Source of the DNA: Sedimentisphaerales bacterium
Lineage (GTDB): Bacteria > Planctomycetota > Phycisphaerae > Sedimentisphaerales > SM23-30
Length of the DNA stretch: 14,991 nucleotides
Direction: 5' to 3'
NCBI GenBank assembly: GCA_016932145.1
Contig: JAFGDI010000358.1
Location: 1-14,991, forward strand
Shown piece by piece: positions 8,237 to 14,979 of the stretch (the stretch's first letter is position 1; every line of letters starts with the position of its first letter). A program made the position numbers and the translations under genes. Below the pieces are notes generated by a model, which made no database searches, had not been told where the DNA came from, and saw only the letters and a list, made by a program, of their open reading frames with translations.

Positions 8237-9169
8237 TTACATCTTTCCTGTCATGAGATACTTAACTATCTCTCTTTGAACATGCAATCTGTTCTCTGCC
8301 TGTTGGAATACTATGCTATTGGGCGATTCAATAACCTCGTCGGTTATTTCAAAGCCGCGATAGGCGGGCAGGCAGTGCATTATCTTGCAATTGGGTTTGG
8401 CTAGTGCTACCAGTTCTTTATTGACCTGATAGCCCGAGAAGTCTTTAATTCTCTTTTCCTTCTGACTTTCGCAGCCCATGCTGGTCCAGGTGTCAGTATA
8501 AATAACATCGGCATCAGCAGCGGCTTCGCGTGGGTCGTGGGTTATATAGAACGAACAATTATGCTTTTGTGCCTTATCTTCGATCAGGTCCAGTCTGATG
8601 GCCTTATCGATATAGCCTTGTGGCCCGGCCATGACATAATTAGCGCCCATTTTTACGCAGGCGATACCCAGAGATGTCGCTACATTATTGCCATCTCCGA
8701 TAAAAGCGATCTTAAGCCCTTCGAGCGAACCTACCTCTTCGTTTATGGTCATTATATCGGCCATTGCCTGGCAGGGGTGGGTGCTGTCGCTCAGTGCATT
8801 GATAATAGGAATAGTTGCATGGCGGGTCATTTCCAGCAGGTTTTCGTGGGCAAAGGTACGCACCACTACTACATCTACCATGCCGTTAAGCACACGAGTG
8901 AGGTCTTTGACCGGCTCGCGCTCGCCCAAAGCACCTATGTCTTCTCGTTTTAAATAGATTACATCACCGCCTAGCTGGTACATAGCGGTTTCAAAACTGA
9001 TCCTTGTTCTACTGGAAGGTTTTTCAAATATCAAAGCCATGACCCGGCCATCAAGGCACAGGTCATTTCCACCATTAAGATAGAGCTTCTTAAGTTCACC
9101 GGCATGATAAAGGACATCCTTTATCTCCTGACTGGTGAAATCTGCTACCTCCAGGAAATGCTTACTCAT
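8237..9169 (-). CDS. argF: Ornithine carbamoyltransferase
   Basis: It joins ornithine and carbamoyl phosphate to citrulline, in the cytosol, for arginine synthesis. Length (310 aa) is standard. Visible motifs: SSRTR (52-56), the carbamoyl-phosphate site; HPCQ (131-134); the ornithine loop D226-x-W-x-SMG (230-232); and HCLPA (265-269), carrying the catalytic Cys. HCLPAYRG has Tyr where many family members have His. The D-x-W-x-SMG loop favours OTCase over aspartate carbamoyltransferase, and nothing specifically suggests the N-acetyl- or N-succinyl-ornithine variants, though these are close relatives. The ATG at 9169 has AAAGGT upstream. The gene lies 88 bp after argD and 1 nt before purD. Confidence 0.95.
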   Translation of the reverse strand: MSKHFLEVADFTSQEIKDVLYHAGELKKLYLNGGNDLCLDGRVMALIFEKPSSRTRISFETAMYQLGGDVIYLKREDIGALGEREPVKDLTRVLNGMVDVVVVRTFAHENLLEMTRHATIPIINALSDSTHPCQAMADIMTINEEVGSLEGLKIAFIGDGNNVATSLGIACVKMGANYVMAGPQGYIDKAIRLDLIEDKAQKHNCSFYITHDPREAAADADVIYTDTWTSMGCESQKEKRIKDFSGYQVNKELVALAKPNCKIMHCLPAYRGFEITDEVIESPNSIVFQQAENRLHVQREIVKYLMTGKM

Positions 9170-9257
9170 AAAAATACCTTTAAATTTGAGGATAAATCAG
9201 CCCGGCATAACAAGCCGTCTTAACGAACAGACAGCTCTGGCCCTGGCTAAAACAACT

Positions 9258-10442
9258 TTATATACTCATTTCTGTCATTACGGCATCGAGGATACCAACC
9301 GCTGCGTCGATCTCCTGAGCTGTTACCACCATAGGCGGCATAAATCTGATCACTGTATTCTGGGTACAGTTAATACGAACACCTTTGGTCCAGCAGGCAG
9401 CAACAATATCGGCACCTGGCCGGTCCAGGATAATACCCAGCATAAGCCCTTTACCGCGTACTTCCTTTATACAACTATGACGAGTCTGTAATTCAGCCAG
9501 TTTTTCCATGGTGTACTGGCCCATTTTAATGGTGTTTTCGATTAACTTTTCTTCTTCAATCGCTTCTATTGTGGCAATGGAAGCTGCACAGGCCAGCGGA
9601 TTGCCGCCAAAGGTTGAAGCGTGAGTGCCTGGCACCAGCGATGCTGCAACTTCAGCCCGTACACCGATAGCACCGATCGATATACCGCCGCCCAGCGTTT
9701 TGGCAAGAGACATAATGTCCGGCACAATGTCATAATGCTGGTAGCCGAACCACTTACCAGTACGACCCATACCAGTCTGCACTTCGTCCCAGATCACCAA
9801 TGCCTCGTTGGCATCACAGAGCTCGCGGATAGTAGCCAGAAATTCAGGGGTAGCCGGACGGACGCCGCCTTCGCCCTGGATCGGTTCAACTATTACCGCA
9901 CAGACCTCATCGTCAAAAGCCGCCTTCAGAGCGTCAATGTCATTAAAAGGCAGATAGATAAAGCCCGGCACCAGCGGCAGGAAGCCTTTGTGGTACTTCG
10001 GCTGAGCTGTAGCCGTTACTGCGCCCATGGTCCGGCCATGGAAACCGCCTTCAAAGCTGATGATCTTGTATTTATTTTTCGCGGTGTGCAGGCGTGAGAG
10101 TTTCAGGGCTGCTTCATTTGCTTCTGCTCCGCTGTTACAAAAGAAAAACTTACCGCCAAAAGACCGTTCTGACAGCATCTTGCCCAAAACCGCCTGCTTC
10201 TCATTGTAAAATGAGTTGTCAATATGGATAAGTTCTTTTGCCTGATCGCAAATAGCGTTTACCACTTTGTCGTGGCAATGGCCAATGCCGCTTACCGCCC
10301 AGCCGGGGAACATATCCAGATATTCTTTGCCGGTTGAGTCCCAAATTTTGCTGCCCTTGCCTTTGGTTATGGCAAAAGGCAACCGGCCATAATTGGCGAT
10401 CACATAATTATCATATAGATTTTTAATTTCGTCGAAATTCAT
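9258..10442 (-). CDS. argD: Acetylornithine aminotransferase
   Basis: A PLP-dependent class-III aminotransferase that converts N-acetylglutamate semialdehyde to N-acetylornithine with glutamate as amino donor. Full length at 394 residues. Motifs: SGAEANE (104-110), the phosphate-binding turn; FHGRTMG (134-140); EPIQGEGG (186-193); WDEVQTGMGRTGK (218-230), where D219 contacts the PLP pyridine nitrogen; and the Schiff-base lysine K248 in SLAKTLGGG. The C-terminal RINCTQNTVIRFMPP also fits ArgD. Related ornithine- or succinylornithine-transaminases share the fold, but the position between argB and argF settles the role. An AGGAAG Shine-Dalgarno sits 7 nt before the ATG. Confidence 0.95.
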   Translation of the reverse strand: MNFDEIKNLYDNYVIANYGRLPFAITKGKGSKIWDSTGKEYLDMFPGWAVSGIGHCHDKVVNAICDQAKELIHIDNSFYNEKQAVLGKMLSERSFGGKFFFCNSGAEANEAALKLSRLHTAKNKYKIISFEGGFHGRTMGAVTATAQPKYHKGFLPLVPGFIYLPFNDIDALKAAFDDEVCAVIVEPIQGEGGVRPATPEFLATIRELCDANEALVIWDEVQTGMGRTGKWFGYQHYDIVPDIMSLAKTLGGGISIGAIGVRAEVAASLVPGTHASTFGGNPLACAASIATIEAIEEEKLIENTIKMGQYTMEKLAELQTRHSCIKEVRGKGLMLGIILDRPGADIVAACWTKGVRINCTQNTVIRFMPPMVVTAQEIDAAVGILDAVMTEMSI

Positions 10443-10561
10443 TTTATTTCTTCCTGTTCAATAAACACCAGAAACAGGGATCCTTAGCAACAGTAAATAA
10501 AAATACTACTGCCAGAAAGCATCCTGCAGTTTGGTGTGTGTTATATTTGTGGTAGGTTAGC

Positions 10562-11437
10562 TCACTGAGTTATCAATGTGCCTATGCCTTTATCTGTATA
10601 TATTTCTAAAAGCAGGGAATGAAGTATATTGCCATCGATTATGTGGGCTCGCTCAACGCCGCTGTGCAGGGCTTCGAGGCAGGCATCGACCTTAGGCAGC
10701 ATACCGCCGGAGATCACGCCCGAGGCAATGTGCTCTTCAACTTCAGACTGTGTCAGTTTGCTGATATGAGTAGCTTCATCGCCCGGCTTTTCGTATATGC
10801 CGTGCGTATCGCTCATCATTACCAGTTTGGCAGCTCCTACGGCGGCAGCAACCTTGCCGGCTACAGTGTCAGCATTGATATTGAGCTTGGCACCGGCCTT
10901 ATTAACGCCGATCGGGGCAATTACCGGTACAACACCAGCATGACAGAGCACCTTGAGCAGGTCAGCGTTAACATCGGTAACATCGCCAACCATGCCTATG
11001 TCCAGCTTACGGCCATCTTCGCCATCTAGCTGTATCTTCTGGGCGGTTATTACGCAACTGCTTAATGAATGCAGGCCCATGGCCTGGGCTCCGAGAAAAT
11101 TGAGCGATTCTACTATGCTCTTATTTATCTCATTTACCAGCACCTGCTCGGCGATCAGAAGGGTCTTTTCGTCGGTATAGCGTCGGCCCTGCACGAAATG
11201 CGGCTCAATACCCGCTTCTTTCATTGCTGCACTTACGCTCTTGCCTCCGCCGTGAACCAGTATAGGACGCATGCCGACAGCTGACATGAACACAACATCG
11301 TTGAGTAATTGCCTCTGGGAGTGGTCTTCTTCCATCAGAGAACCGCCCAGCTTGATCACTACGATCTTGTCCTTATACTGCCTTATGAAGCTCAATGCTT
11401 CGATCAGACCTTTTGCTTTCTGTGTCGCCTTATCCAT
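10562..11437 (-). CDS. argB: Acetylglutamate kinase
   Basis: It phosphorylates N-acetylglutamate, usually the committed and regulated step in organisms with the acetyl cycle. Amino-acid-kinase fold: VIKLGGS (27-33) for ATP phosphate; VHGGGK (61-66); NINADTVAG (186-194) with catalytic-site Asp190; SGGMLPK (243-249), including the active-site lysine. The protein is 291 residues with about 24 residues ahead of the first beta strand (GLIEALSFIRQYKDK). That matches the N-helix of arginine-inhibited hexameric kinases rather than the shorter E. coli form, so feedback inhibition by arginine is inferred. It is the first gene of the minus-strand arg-pur cluster, with GAGAG upstream of the ATG, a consensus-like promoter, and a stem-loop in the 5' UTR. 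argD follows after 119 bp. Confidence 0.96.
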   Translation of the reverse strand: MDKATQKAKGLIEALSFIRQYKDKIVVIKLGGSLMEEDHSQRQLLNDVVFMSAVGMRPILVHGGGKSVSAAMKEAGIEPHFVQGRRYTDEKTLLIAEQVLVNEINKSIVESLNFLGAQAMGLHSLSSCVITAQKIQLDGEDGRKLDIGMVGDVTDVNADLLKVLCHAGVVPVIAPIGVNKAGAKLNINADTVAGKVAAAVGAAKLVMMSDTHGIYEKPGDEATHISKLTQSEVEEHIASGVISGGMLPKVDACLEALHSGVERAHIIDGNILHSLLLEIYTDKGIGTLITQ

Positions 11438-11457
11438 TTTTGTCTCTCAAATAATTG

Positions 11458-11485
11458 TTTTTTCGAGTTACAATACTCGAAGAAA
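11458..11485 (-). promoter_or_regulatory. 5'-terminal stem-loop in the argB leader
   Basis: TTCGAGT (11462-11468) and ACTCGAA (11475-11481) pair over 7 bp around a 6-nt loop. One G-T wobble and three further A-T pairs lengthen the stem to about 11 bp. The predicted argB transcript begins at about 11485, exactly where the stem begins. No T-run of terminator type follows on the minus strand. It may stabilise the mRNA or be part of a regulatory site; the function is inferred. Confidence 0.5.
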
Positions 11486-11491
11486 CCTTAT

Positions 11492-11519
11492 ATTATAGTT
11501 ACTCACTATTCAAATTCAA
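11492..11519 (-). promoter_or_regulatory. Promoter of the argB-argD-argF-purD cluster
   Basis: On the minus strand a TTGAAT -35 (11519-11514), a 16-bp spacer and a perfect TATAAT -10 (11497-11492) precede argB by about 50 nt. The -35 is part of a direct repeat TTGAATTTGAAT; each unit resembles one half of an ArgR box (TGAAT), but the palindromic arrangement of a true box is absent. Confidence 0.55.
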
Positions 11520-11648
11520 GTAATTAACAGCGAAAGTGACATTCTGGTTCTATTACTAAAGAAAAAGTTTAATTTTTGGTATTTTTTTTGTTATTGCTTG
11601 TAAGATAAGTAGTTAAGTGAAATTAGGGTTCATAATTAAAATTGAGTT

Positions 11649-11676
11649 TTGCAATATTCTTATTAATAGATAGAAT
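11649..11676 (+). promoter_or_regulatory. Candidate promoter for gatC-gatA
   Basis: TTGCAA (11649-11654), a 16-bp spacer and TAGAAT (11671-11676) would start a transcript near 11683, about 150 nt before gatC. The -10 and spacing match the candidate promoter of the caspase-like gene, but the AT-rich background makes chance matches likely. Confidence 0.3.
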
Positions 11677-11833
11677 TGTGCCTGCGGTTTGGCCTGTTGC
11701 TTATTGTTACAAAGGTTAAACTCTGTTTATTTTATCAGATGAACCAAAGTCAGATAATAAATAATTTTGAGATAGTGTTTTTGCCGGTAAAAAGGCAGAT
11801 GACAGCATTAAGGAAAATTAGAAGGAAGTTATT

Positions 11834-12136
11834 ATGTCGCATGAGCTTACAGAGCAGGATGTTCGTCAGGTAGCCAAACTGGCCCGTTTGAACTGCCCTG
11901 ATCAGGAGATAAAGCAATTTACCGGGCAGCTTGGTGCTATTCTGGGTTATGTTGATCAGCTTGACCAGGTTAATACTGACGGTGTTGAGCCGCTGGCACA
12001 TAGCCTGCCGGTGTGCAATGTGTTCCGCGAAGATGTGATCAGGCCGTCGCTTACCAATGATAAGGCCTTGCAGAATGCCCCGCAGCGAGATGGTGAGTAT
12101 TTTGCAATTCCACGAGTGCTGGGCGAAGGCAGTTGA
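11834..12136 (+). CDS. gatC: Asp/Glu-tRNA(Asn/Gln) amidotransferase subunit C
   Basis: Small subunit (100 aa, normal length) of the GatCAB complex, which amidates Asp-tRNA(Asn) and/or Glu-tRNA(Gln) in the cytosol. GatC wraps around GatA and stabilises its contact with GatB. Family features are visible: the N-terminal MSHELTEQDVRQVAKLARL helix, the long central helix (QFTGQLGAILGYVDQLDQVNT), the GVEPLAHSLPVCNVFREDV segment and the C-terminal DGEYFAIPRVL. A good Shine-Dalgarno (GAAGGAAG, 11821-11828) precedes the ATG. gatA follows after 41 bp, so the two are surely co-transcribed. Confidence 0.96.
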   Translation: MSHELTEQDVRQVAKLARLNCPDQEIKQFTGQLGAILGYVDQLDQVNTDGVEPLAHSLPVCNVFREDVIRPSLTNDKALQNAPQRDGEYFAIPRVLGEGS

Positions 12137-12177
12137 GTGATAATAAGGAAATATTACCAGGAATAAAGGTAAACTAA

Positions 12178-13638
12178 ATGAATATAGAGCAATTGTCAGC
12201 AGTAGAAGCTGTAACCAGGATAAAGAGCAGGGAAATGACCAGCCGTGAGGCGGTTGAAGCAGTTTTTGCCCGGATCGAGCAGGTCGAGCCGCAAGTAGGG
12301 GCATATCTGAGTTTGTATAAACAAGAGGCCCTGCAAAAGGCCGATGCTATTGATGCCCGGATCGCTGCGGGTGAACCGGTTGGTATTCTGGCTGGTCTGC
12401 CCATTGCCGTGAAAGATAATATATGCACTGCTTTTGGTACTACGACTTGCGGTTCGAAGATGCTGGAGAATTTCCGGGCGCCTTATAATGCTCATGTGAT
12501 TGAACTGCTGGAGAAGGCTGATGCTGTTATAATAGGTAAGACCAATATGGACGAGTTTGCCATGGGGTCGAGCTGTGAAAATTCCGCGTTGAAAAAGACG
12601 GCCAATCCGCATGACCCGGGTAAAGTTCCAGGCGGCAGTTCCGGCGGATCTGCCGCGGTGGTAGCGGCAAATATGGCCTTTGTCTCACTGGGTAGTGATA
12701 CTGGCGGCTCGATTCGTCAGCCGGCCAGCTTTTGTGGCGTGGTGGGGCTGAAACCAACCTATGGCCGCGTAAGTCGTTATGGGTTAGTGGCTTATGCCAG
12801 TAGCTTAGATCAGATCGGACCCTTTGGCCGCAATGTGGCTGATACGGCTTTACTGATGAACGCTATTGCCGGGTATGATGACAGGGACTCAACCAGTATT
12901 AATACTGATCTGGCGCCCAATGAAGATTATCTGGCGAAACTTGACGAGCCGGTTGACGGTCTCAAGATCGGTGTGGTAAAACAGTTTATTGCCTCTGAAG
13001 GTCTGCATGATGATGTCCGCAGAAGCGTAGATGAGGCCCTGGCCAGATATAAGAAGATGGGTGCCGAGATAGTTGAAGTTGACATGCCCAGTATGCCATA
13101 TTCGATCGCAACCTATTATATGGTTGCTACGGCAGAATGTTCCAGTAACTTAACTCGTTATGACGGCGTACATTATGGCTATCGCACGCCGAACCCCAAA
13201 GATTATATCGATGTGTATAGCTCTTCCAGGGCCGAGGGCTTTGGTGCTGAGGTTAAACGCCGGATTATGCTGGGTACTTATGCCCTTAGTGCCGGTTACT
13301 ATGATGCCTATTATTTGAAGGCTCTGAAGGTTCGTAATCTTATCCGGCAGGATTTCGAGAAGGCCTTCAAGCTCTGCGATTGTATTATGTGCCCGACTGC
13401 TCCGGAGACTGCCTTTGCTTTTGGCGAAAAGACAAATGACCCGCTCAAGATGTACCTGTCAGACATCTACACTATTGCGGTGAACCTGGCAGGCATCCCG
13501 GCGATAAGCATACCCTGCGGTAAAGGCGACGATGGTATGCCCATTGGCCTGCAGATAATGTCGTCATATTTTACCGAGAGCAAGCTGCTGAGAATTGCCA
13601 GAATGTATGAAAAGGTAGCACAAGCGTCTCGCTTGTGA
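12178..13638 (+). CDS. gatA: Asp/Glu-tRNA(Asn/Gln) amidotransferase subunit A
   Basis: Glutaminase subunit of GatCAB: it releases ammonia from glutamine and passes it to GatB for tRNA-bound Asp or Glu amidation. It is an amidase-signature protein of 486 residues, the usual length. The catalytic triad reads K79 (AVKDN), cis-Ser154 (GGSSGGS) and nucleophile Ser178 (DTGGSIRQPA), at the same numbers as in well-studied GatA enzymes. AAAGG precedes the ATG. Downstream there is no gatB; instead the gene runs into a REP-like hairpin. The last codons, from the Val of VAQASRL through the TGA stop, lie in that element, so the C-terminus differs from the usual ending of the family (typically ATDWH followed by basic residues). 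A 158-bp duplication repeats this gene end further downstream. Confidence 0.97.
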   Translation: MNIEQLSAVEAVTRIKSREMTSREAVEAVFARIEQVEPQVGAYLSLYKQEALQKADAIDARIAAGEPVGILAGLPIAVKDNICTAFGTTTCGSKMLENFRAPYNAHVIELLEKADAVIIGKTNMDEFAMGSSCENSALKKTANPHDPGKVPGGSSGGSAAVVAANMAFVSLGSDTGGSIRQPASFCGVVGLKPTYGRVSRYGLVAYASSLDQIGPFGRNVADTALLMNAIAGYDDRDSTSINTDLAPNEDYLAKLDEPVDGLKIGVVKQFIASEGLHDDVRRSVDEALARYKKMGAEIVEVDMPSMPYSIATYYMVATAECSSNLTRYDGVHYGYRTPNPKDYIDVYSSSRAEGFGAEVKRRIMLGTYALSAGYYDAYYLKALKVRNLIRQDFEKAFKLCDCIMCPTAPETAFAFGEKTNDPLKMYLSDIYTIAVNLAGIPAISIPCGKGDDGMPIGLQIMSSYFTESKLLRIARMYEKVAQASRL

Positions 13639-13746
13639 TAAATATAATTGGAATTTGAATTATCAGAACAATTGTAAACCTATGCTCAAAGCAAGACCGT
13701 GTGATACTGTGAATCTGGAATGAGTTAAATGTCAAGCAGGGATGCT
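13589..13746 (+). repeat. 158-bp tandem duplication, copy 1 (gatA end plus REPIN-like element)
   Basis: The first of two direct copies at a constant offset of 158 bp. It starts inside the last 17 codons of gatA and continues 108 bp past the stop codon. Its right-hand hairpin (13732-13749) lacks the CTAC foot seen in copy 2, because copy 2 begins there. Confidence 0.95.
13615..13637 (+). repeat. REP-like hairpin overlapping the gatA stop codon
   Basis: GTAG (13615-13618) directly abuts a perfect 8-bp stem, CACAAGCG / CGCTTGTG, with loop TCT (13619-13637). A GTAG foot at the 5' base of a short hairpin is the hallmark of REP sequences mobilised by RAYT-type Y1 transposases. The TGA stop of gatA uses the last two bases of the stem. 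An identical hairpin recurs at 13773-13795. Confidence 0.6.
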
Positions 13747-13904
13747 TGAGAATTGCTCGGATGTATGAGAAGGTAGCACAAGCGTCTCGCTTGTGATAAA
13801 TATAATTGGAATTTGAATTATCAGAACAATTGTAAACCTAAGCTCAAAGCAAGACCGTGTGATATTGTGAATCTGGAATGAGTTAAATGTCAAGCAGGGA
13901 TGCT
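13747..13904 (+). repeat. 158-bp tandem duplication, copy 2 (gatA 3'-end fossil)
   Basis: The second direct copy. Its first part still reads L-R-I-A-R-M-Y-E-K-V-A-Q-A-S-R-L-stop in frame. It differs from copy 1 at four positions there, all synonymous: GCC/GCT, AGA/CGG (two changes) and GAA/GAG. The other roughly 110 bp show only two differences (at 13682/13840 and 13716/13874). It has no start region and is not a gene. Confidence 0.95.
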
Positions 13905-13912
13905 TGACCTAC
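13773..13912. mobile_element. REPIN/BIME-like element (two inverted REP hairpins)
   Basis: The left REP has its GTAG foot at 13773-13776 and stem-loop at 13777-13795. The right REP, in opposite orientation, has stem GTCAAGCA (13889-13896), loop GGGA and TGCTTGAC (13901-13908), followed by CTAC (13909-13912), which is GTAG on the other strand. The two inverted, footed hairpins enclose about 93 bp. This matches non-autonomous REP doublets; no RAYT transposase gene is in the window. Copy 1 at 13615-13749 is the same element lacking its right foot. Confidence 0.55.
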
Positions 13913-13929
13913 CTTAAGAGGCTAATGCC

Positions 13930-14979
13930 ATGCTGAATAAAATTACAATTAAAAATTTCAGAGCGATAACTGATCTGACCCTGGACAAGCTCGGTCAGGT
14001 AAATCTATTATTCGGCGAAAACAATTGCGGTAAGACCTCGGTGCTGGAGGCTATATTCTGTTTCGCGGCGAAAGACGCTCTAACCCCATTGCAAACATAT
14101 TATTTCAGACATTTTCTTAACGACCTTGAAGGTAATGAGTCTATTTCTCCGATAGTCATCAAATATATTTTCAATAATATTGACATTGATAAGACGATAG
14201 AGCTTACTGGGGTCAATAAAGATGAAATCGAATGTTTGAAAATTTCCTGTGATAAATTATCTGTTGGTATTGCAAATTCGACCAAAGATGTTTCCCCTGT
14301 GTCAAAATCAGGTATTGGGGTAAAAGGTATTTCATTAGAATGTTCTAAAAATGGGGTAAATATTTGCACTGCTTCTGGAAGTTTTGATGAACGAGGTTTA
14401 TATCACTATGATTTTCTGGAAAAAAGAGAAGAAATAACCACATCGTTTGTTAATCATATTACTCAGGAACGAATTTTTGAAAAGTTTCAAGATATCCAGA
14501 AACGAAAAGAAACTGGCAGGCTGATCGAACTTATAAAGGCTATTGATGATAATATTGTTGATATCAGACTTGATGATAAGGGAAAATTACTTGTCGAGAA
14601 TAGGAACATTACTGAACTTGTTCCGATAGGATTGATGGGTGATGGTGTTGCAAAAGCACTATCAATAGCTATAGCTATTCTATCTGATCCAGGCGTAAAT
14701 ATAATTCTCATCGACGAGATTGAAAACGGTCTGCATCATAAATCTCAGGAAATAGTCTGGAAGGCGATCATTCAGTGGGCTAAGGAATACAATATTCAAT
14801 TCTTTATCACTACTCATTCTTATGAAATGATTGAGCGACTGACTGGTTTGCTAGGTGATGATGAATCTGGGTTATTGCGGGCTTATCGCTTGGAAAGAGA
14901 AAGTGATAATTTCAGAGTTGTTGATTTTAGTACGGCTGAACTCTCACGAATTATTGAAGATAGGTGGGAGATTAGATAG
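13930..14979 (+). CDS. AAA/OLD-family ATPase (AAA_15/AAA_21 type)
   Basis: An SMC/ABC-like ATPase of 349 residues. Walker A is GENNCGKTS (29-37, K35); a signature-like LMGDG stands at 235-239; Walker B is IILIDEIENGLHH (258-270, D262 and E263); the switch His is H296 in TTHSYEM. The start MLNKITIKNFRAITDL is classic for this group. An AAGAGG Shine-Dalgarno (13916-13921) follows directly on the REPIN-like element, leaving little room for a promoter, so transcription may come from gatCA read-through. Codon use is more AT-rich than in gatA, in line with recent acquisition. The stop is directly followed by another ATG. Such ATPases often pair with a TOPRIM or similar effector in anti-phage systems (for example PARIS or OLD-like pairs). 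The ATPase call is firm; a defence role is inferred. Confidence 0.9.
   Translation: MLNKITIKNFRAITDLTLDKLGQVNLLFGENNCGKTSVLEAIFCFAAKDALTPLQTYYFRHFLNDLEGNESISPIVIKYIFNNIDIDKTIELTGVNKDEIECLKISCDKLSVGIANSTKDVSPVSKSGIGVKGISLECSKNGVNICTASGSFDERGLYHYDFLEKREEITTSFVNHITQERIFEKFQDIQKRKETGRLIELIKAIDDNIVDIRLDDKGKLLVENRNITELVPIGLMGDGVAKALSIAIAILSDPGVNIILIDEIENGLHHKSQEIVWKAIIQWAKEYNIQFFITTHSYEMIERLTGLLGDDESGLLRAYRLERESDNFRVVDFSTAELSRIIEDRWEIR

Larger units (their letters stand above)
11438..11833. other. Divergent intergenic region between argB and gatC, no gene seen
   Basis: This 396-bp, very AT-rich spacer holds the argB promoter and leader stem-loop at its left end, a candidate gatC promoter (11649-11676) and the gatC Shine-Dalgarno (11821-11828). 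Between them are T-rich and A-rich runs and no credible open frame. A near-palindrome TTTGCCGGTAAA around 11782-11793 is too short to interpret. Confidence 0.55.

Noticed and set aside
11498..11519. Classical ArgR box before argB.
   Set aside because: The TTGAAT units are direct repeats, not the inverted TGAAT...ATTCA arrangement, so a true box is not supported; it is kept only as part of a finding.
11750..12304. Minus-strand open frame of 184 codons over gatC and the start of gatA.
   Set aside because: It is antisense to two conserved genes, with no ribosome site or recognisable domain.
13761..13796. Small open frame ATG...TGA (11 codons) in repeat copy 2.
   Set aside because: It is simply the tail of the duplicated gatA frame and has no ribosome site.
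13589..13904. CRISPR array.
   Set aside because: There are only two adjoining copies of a 158-bp unit with no short repeat/spacer pattern and no cas genes.
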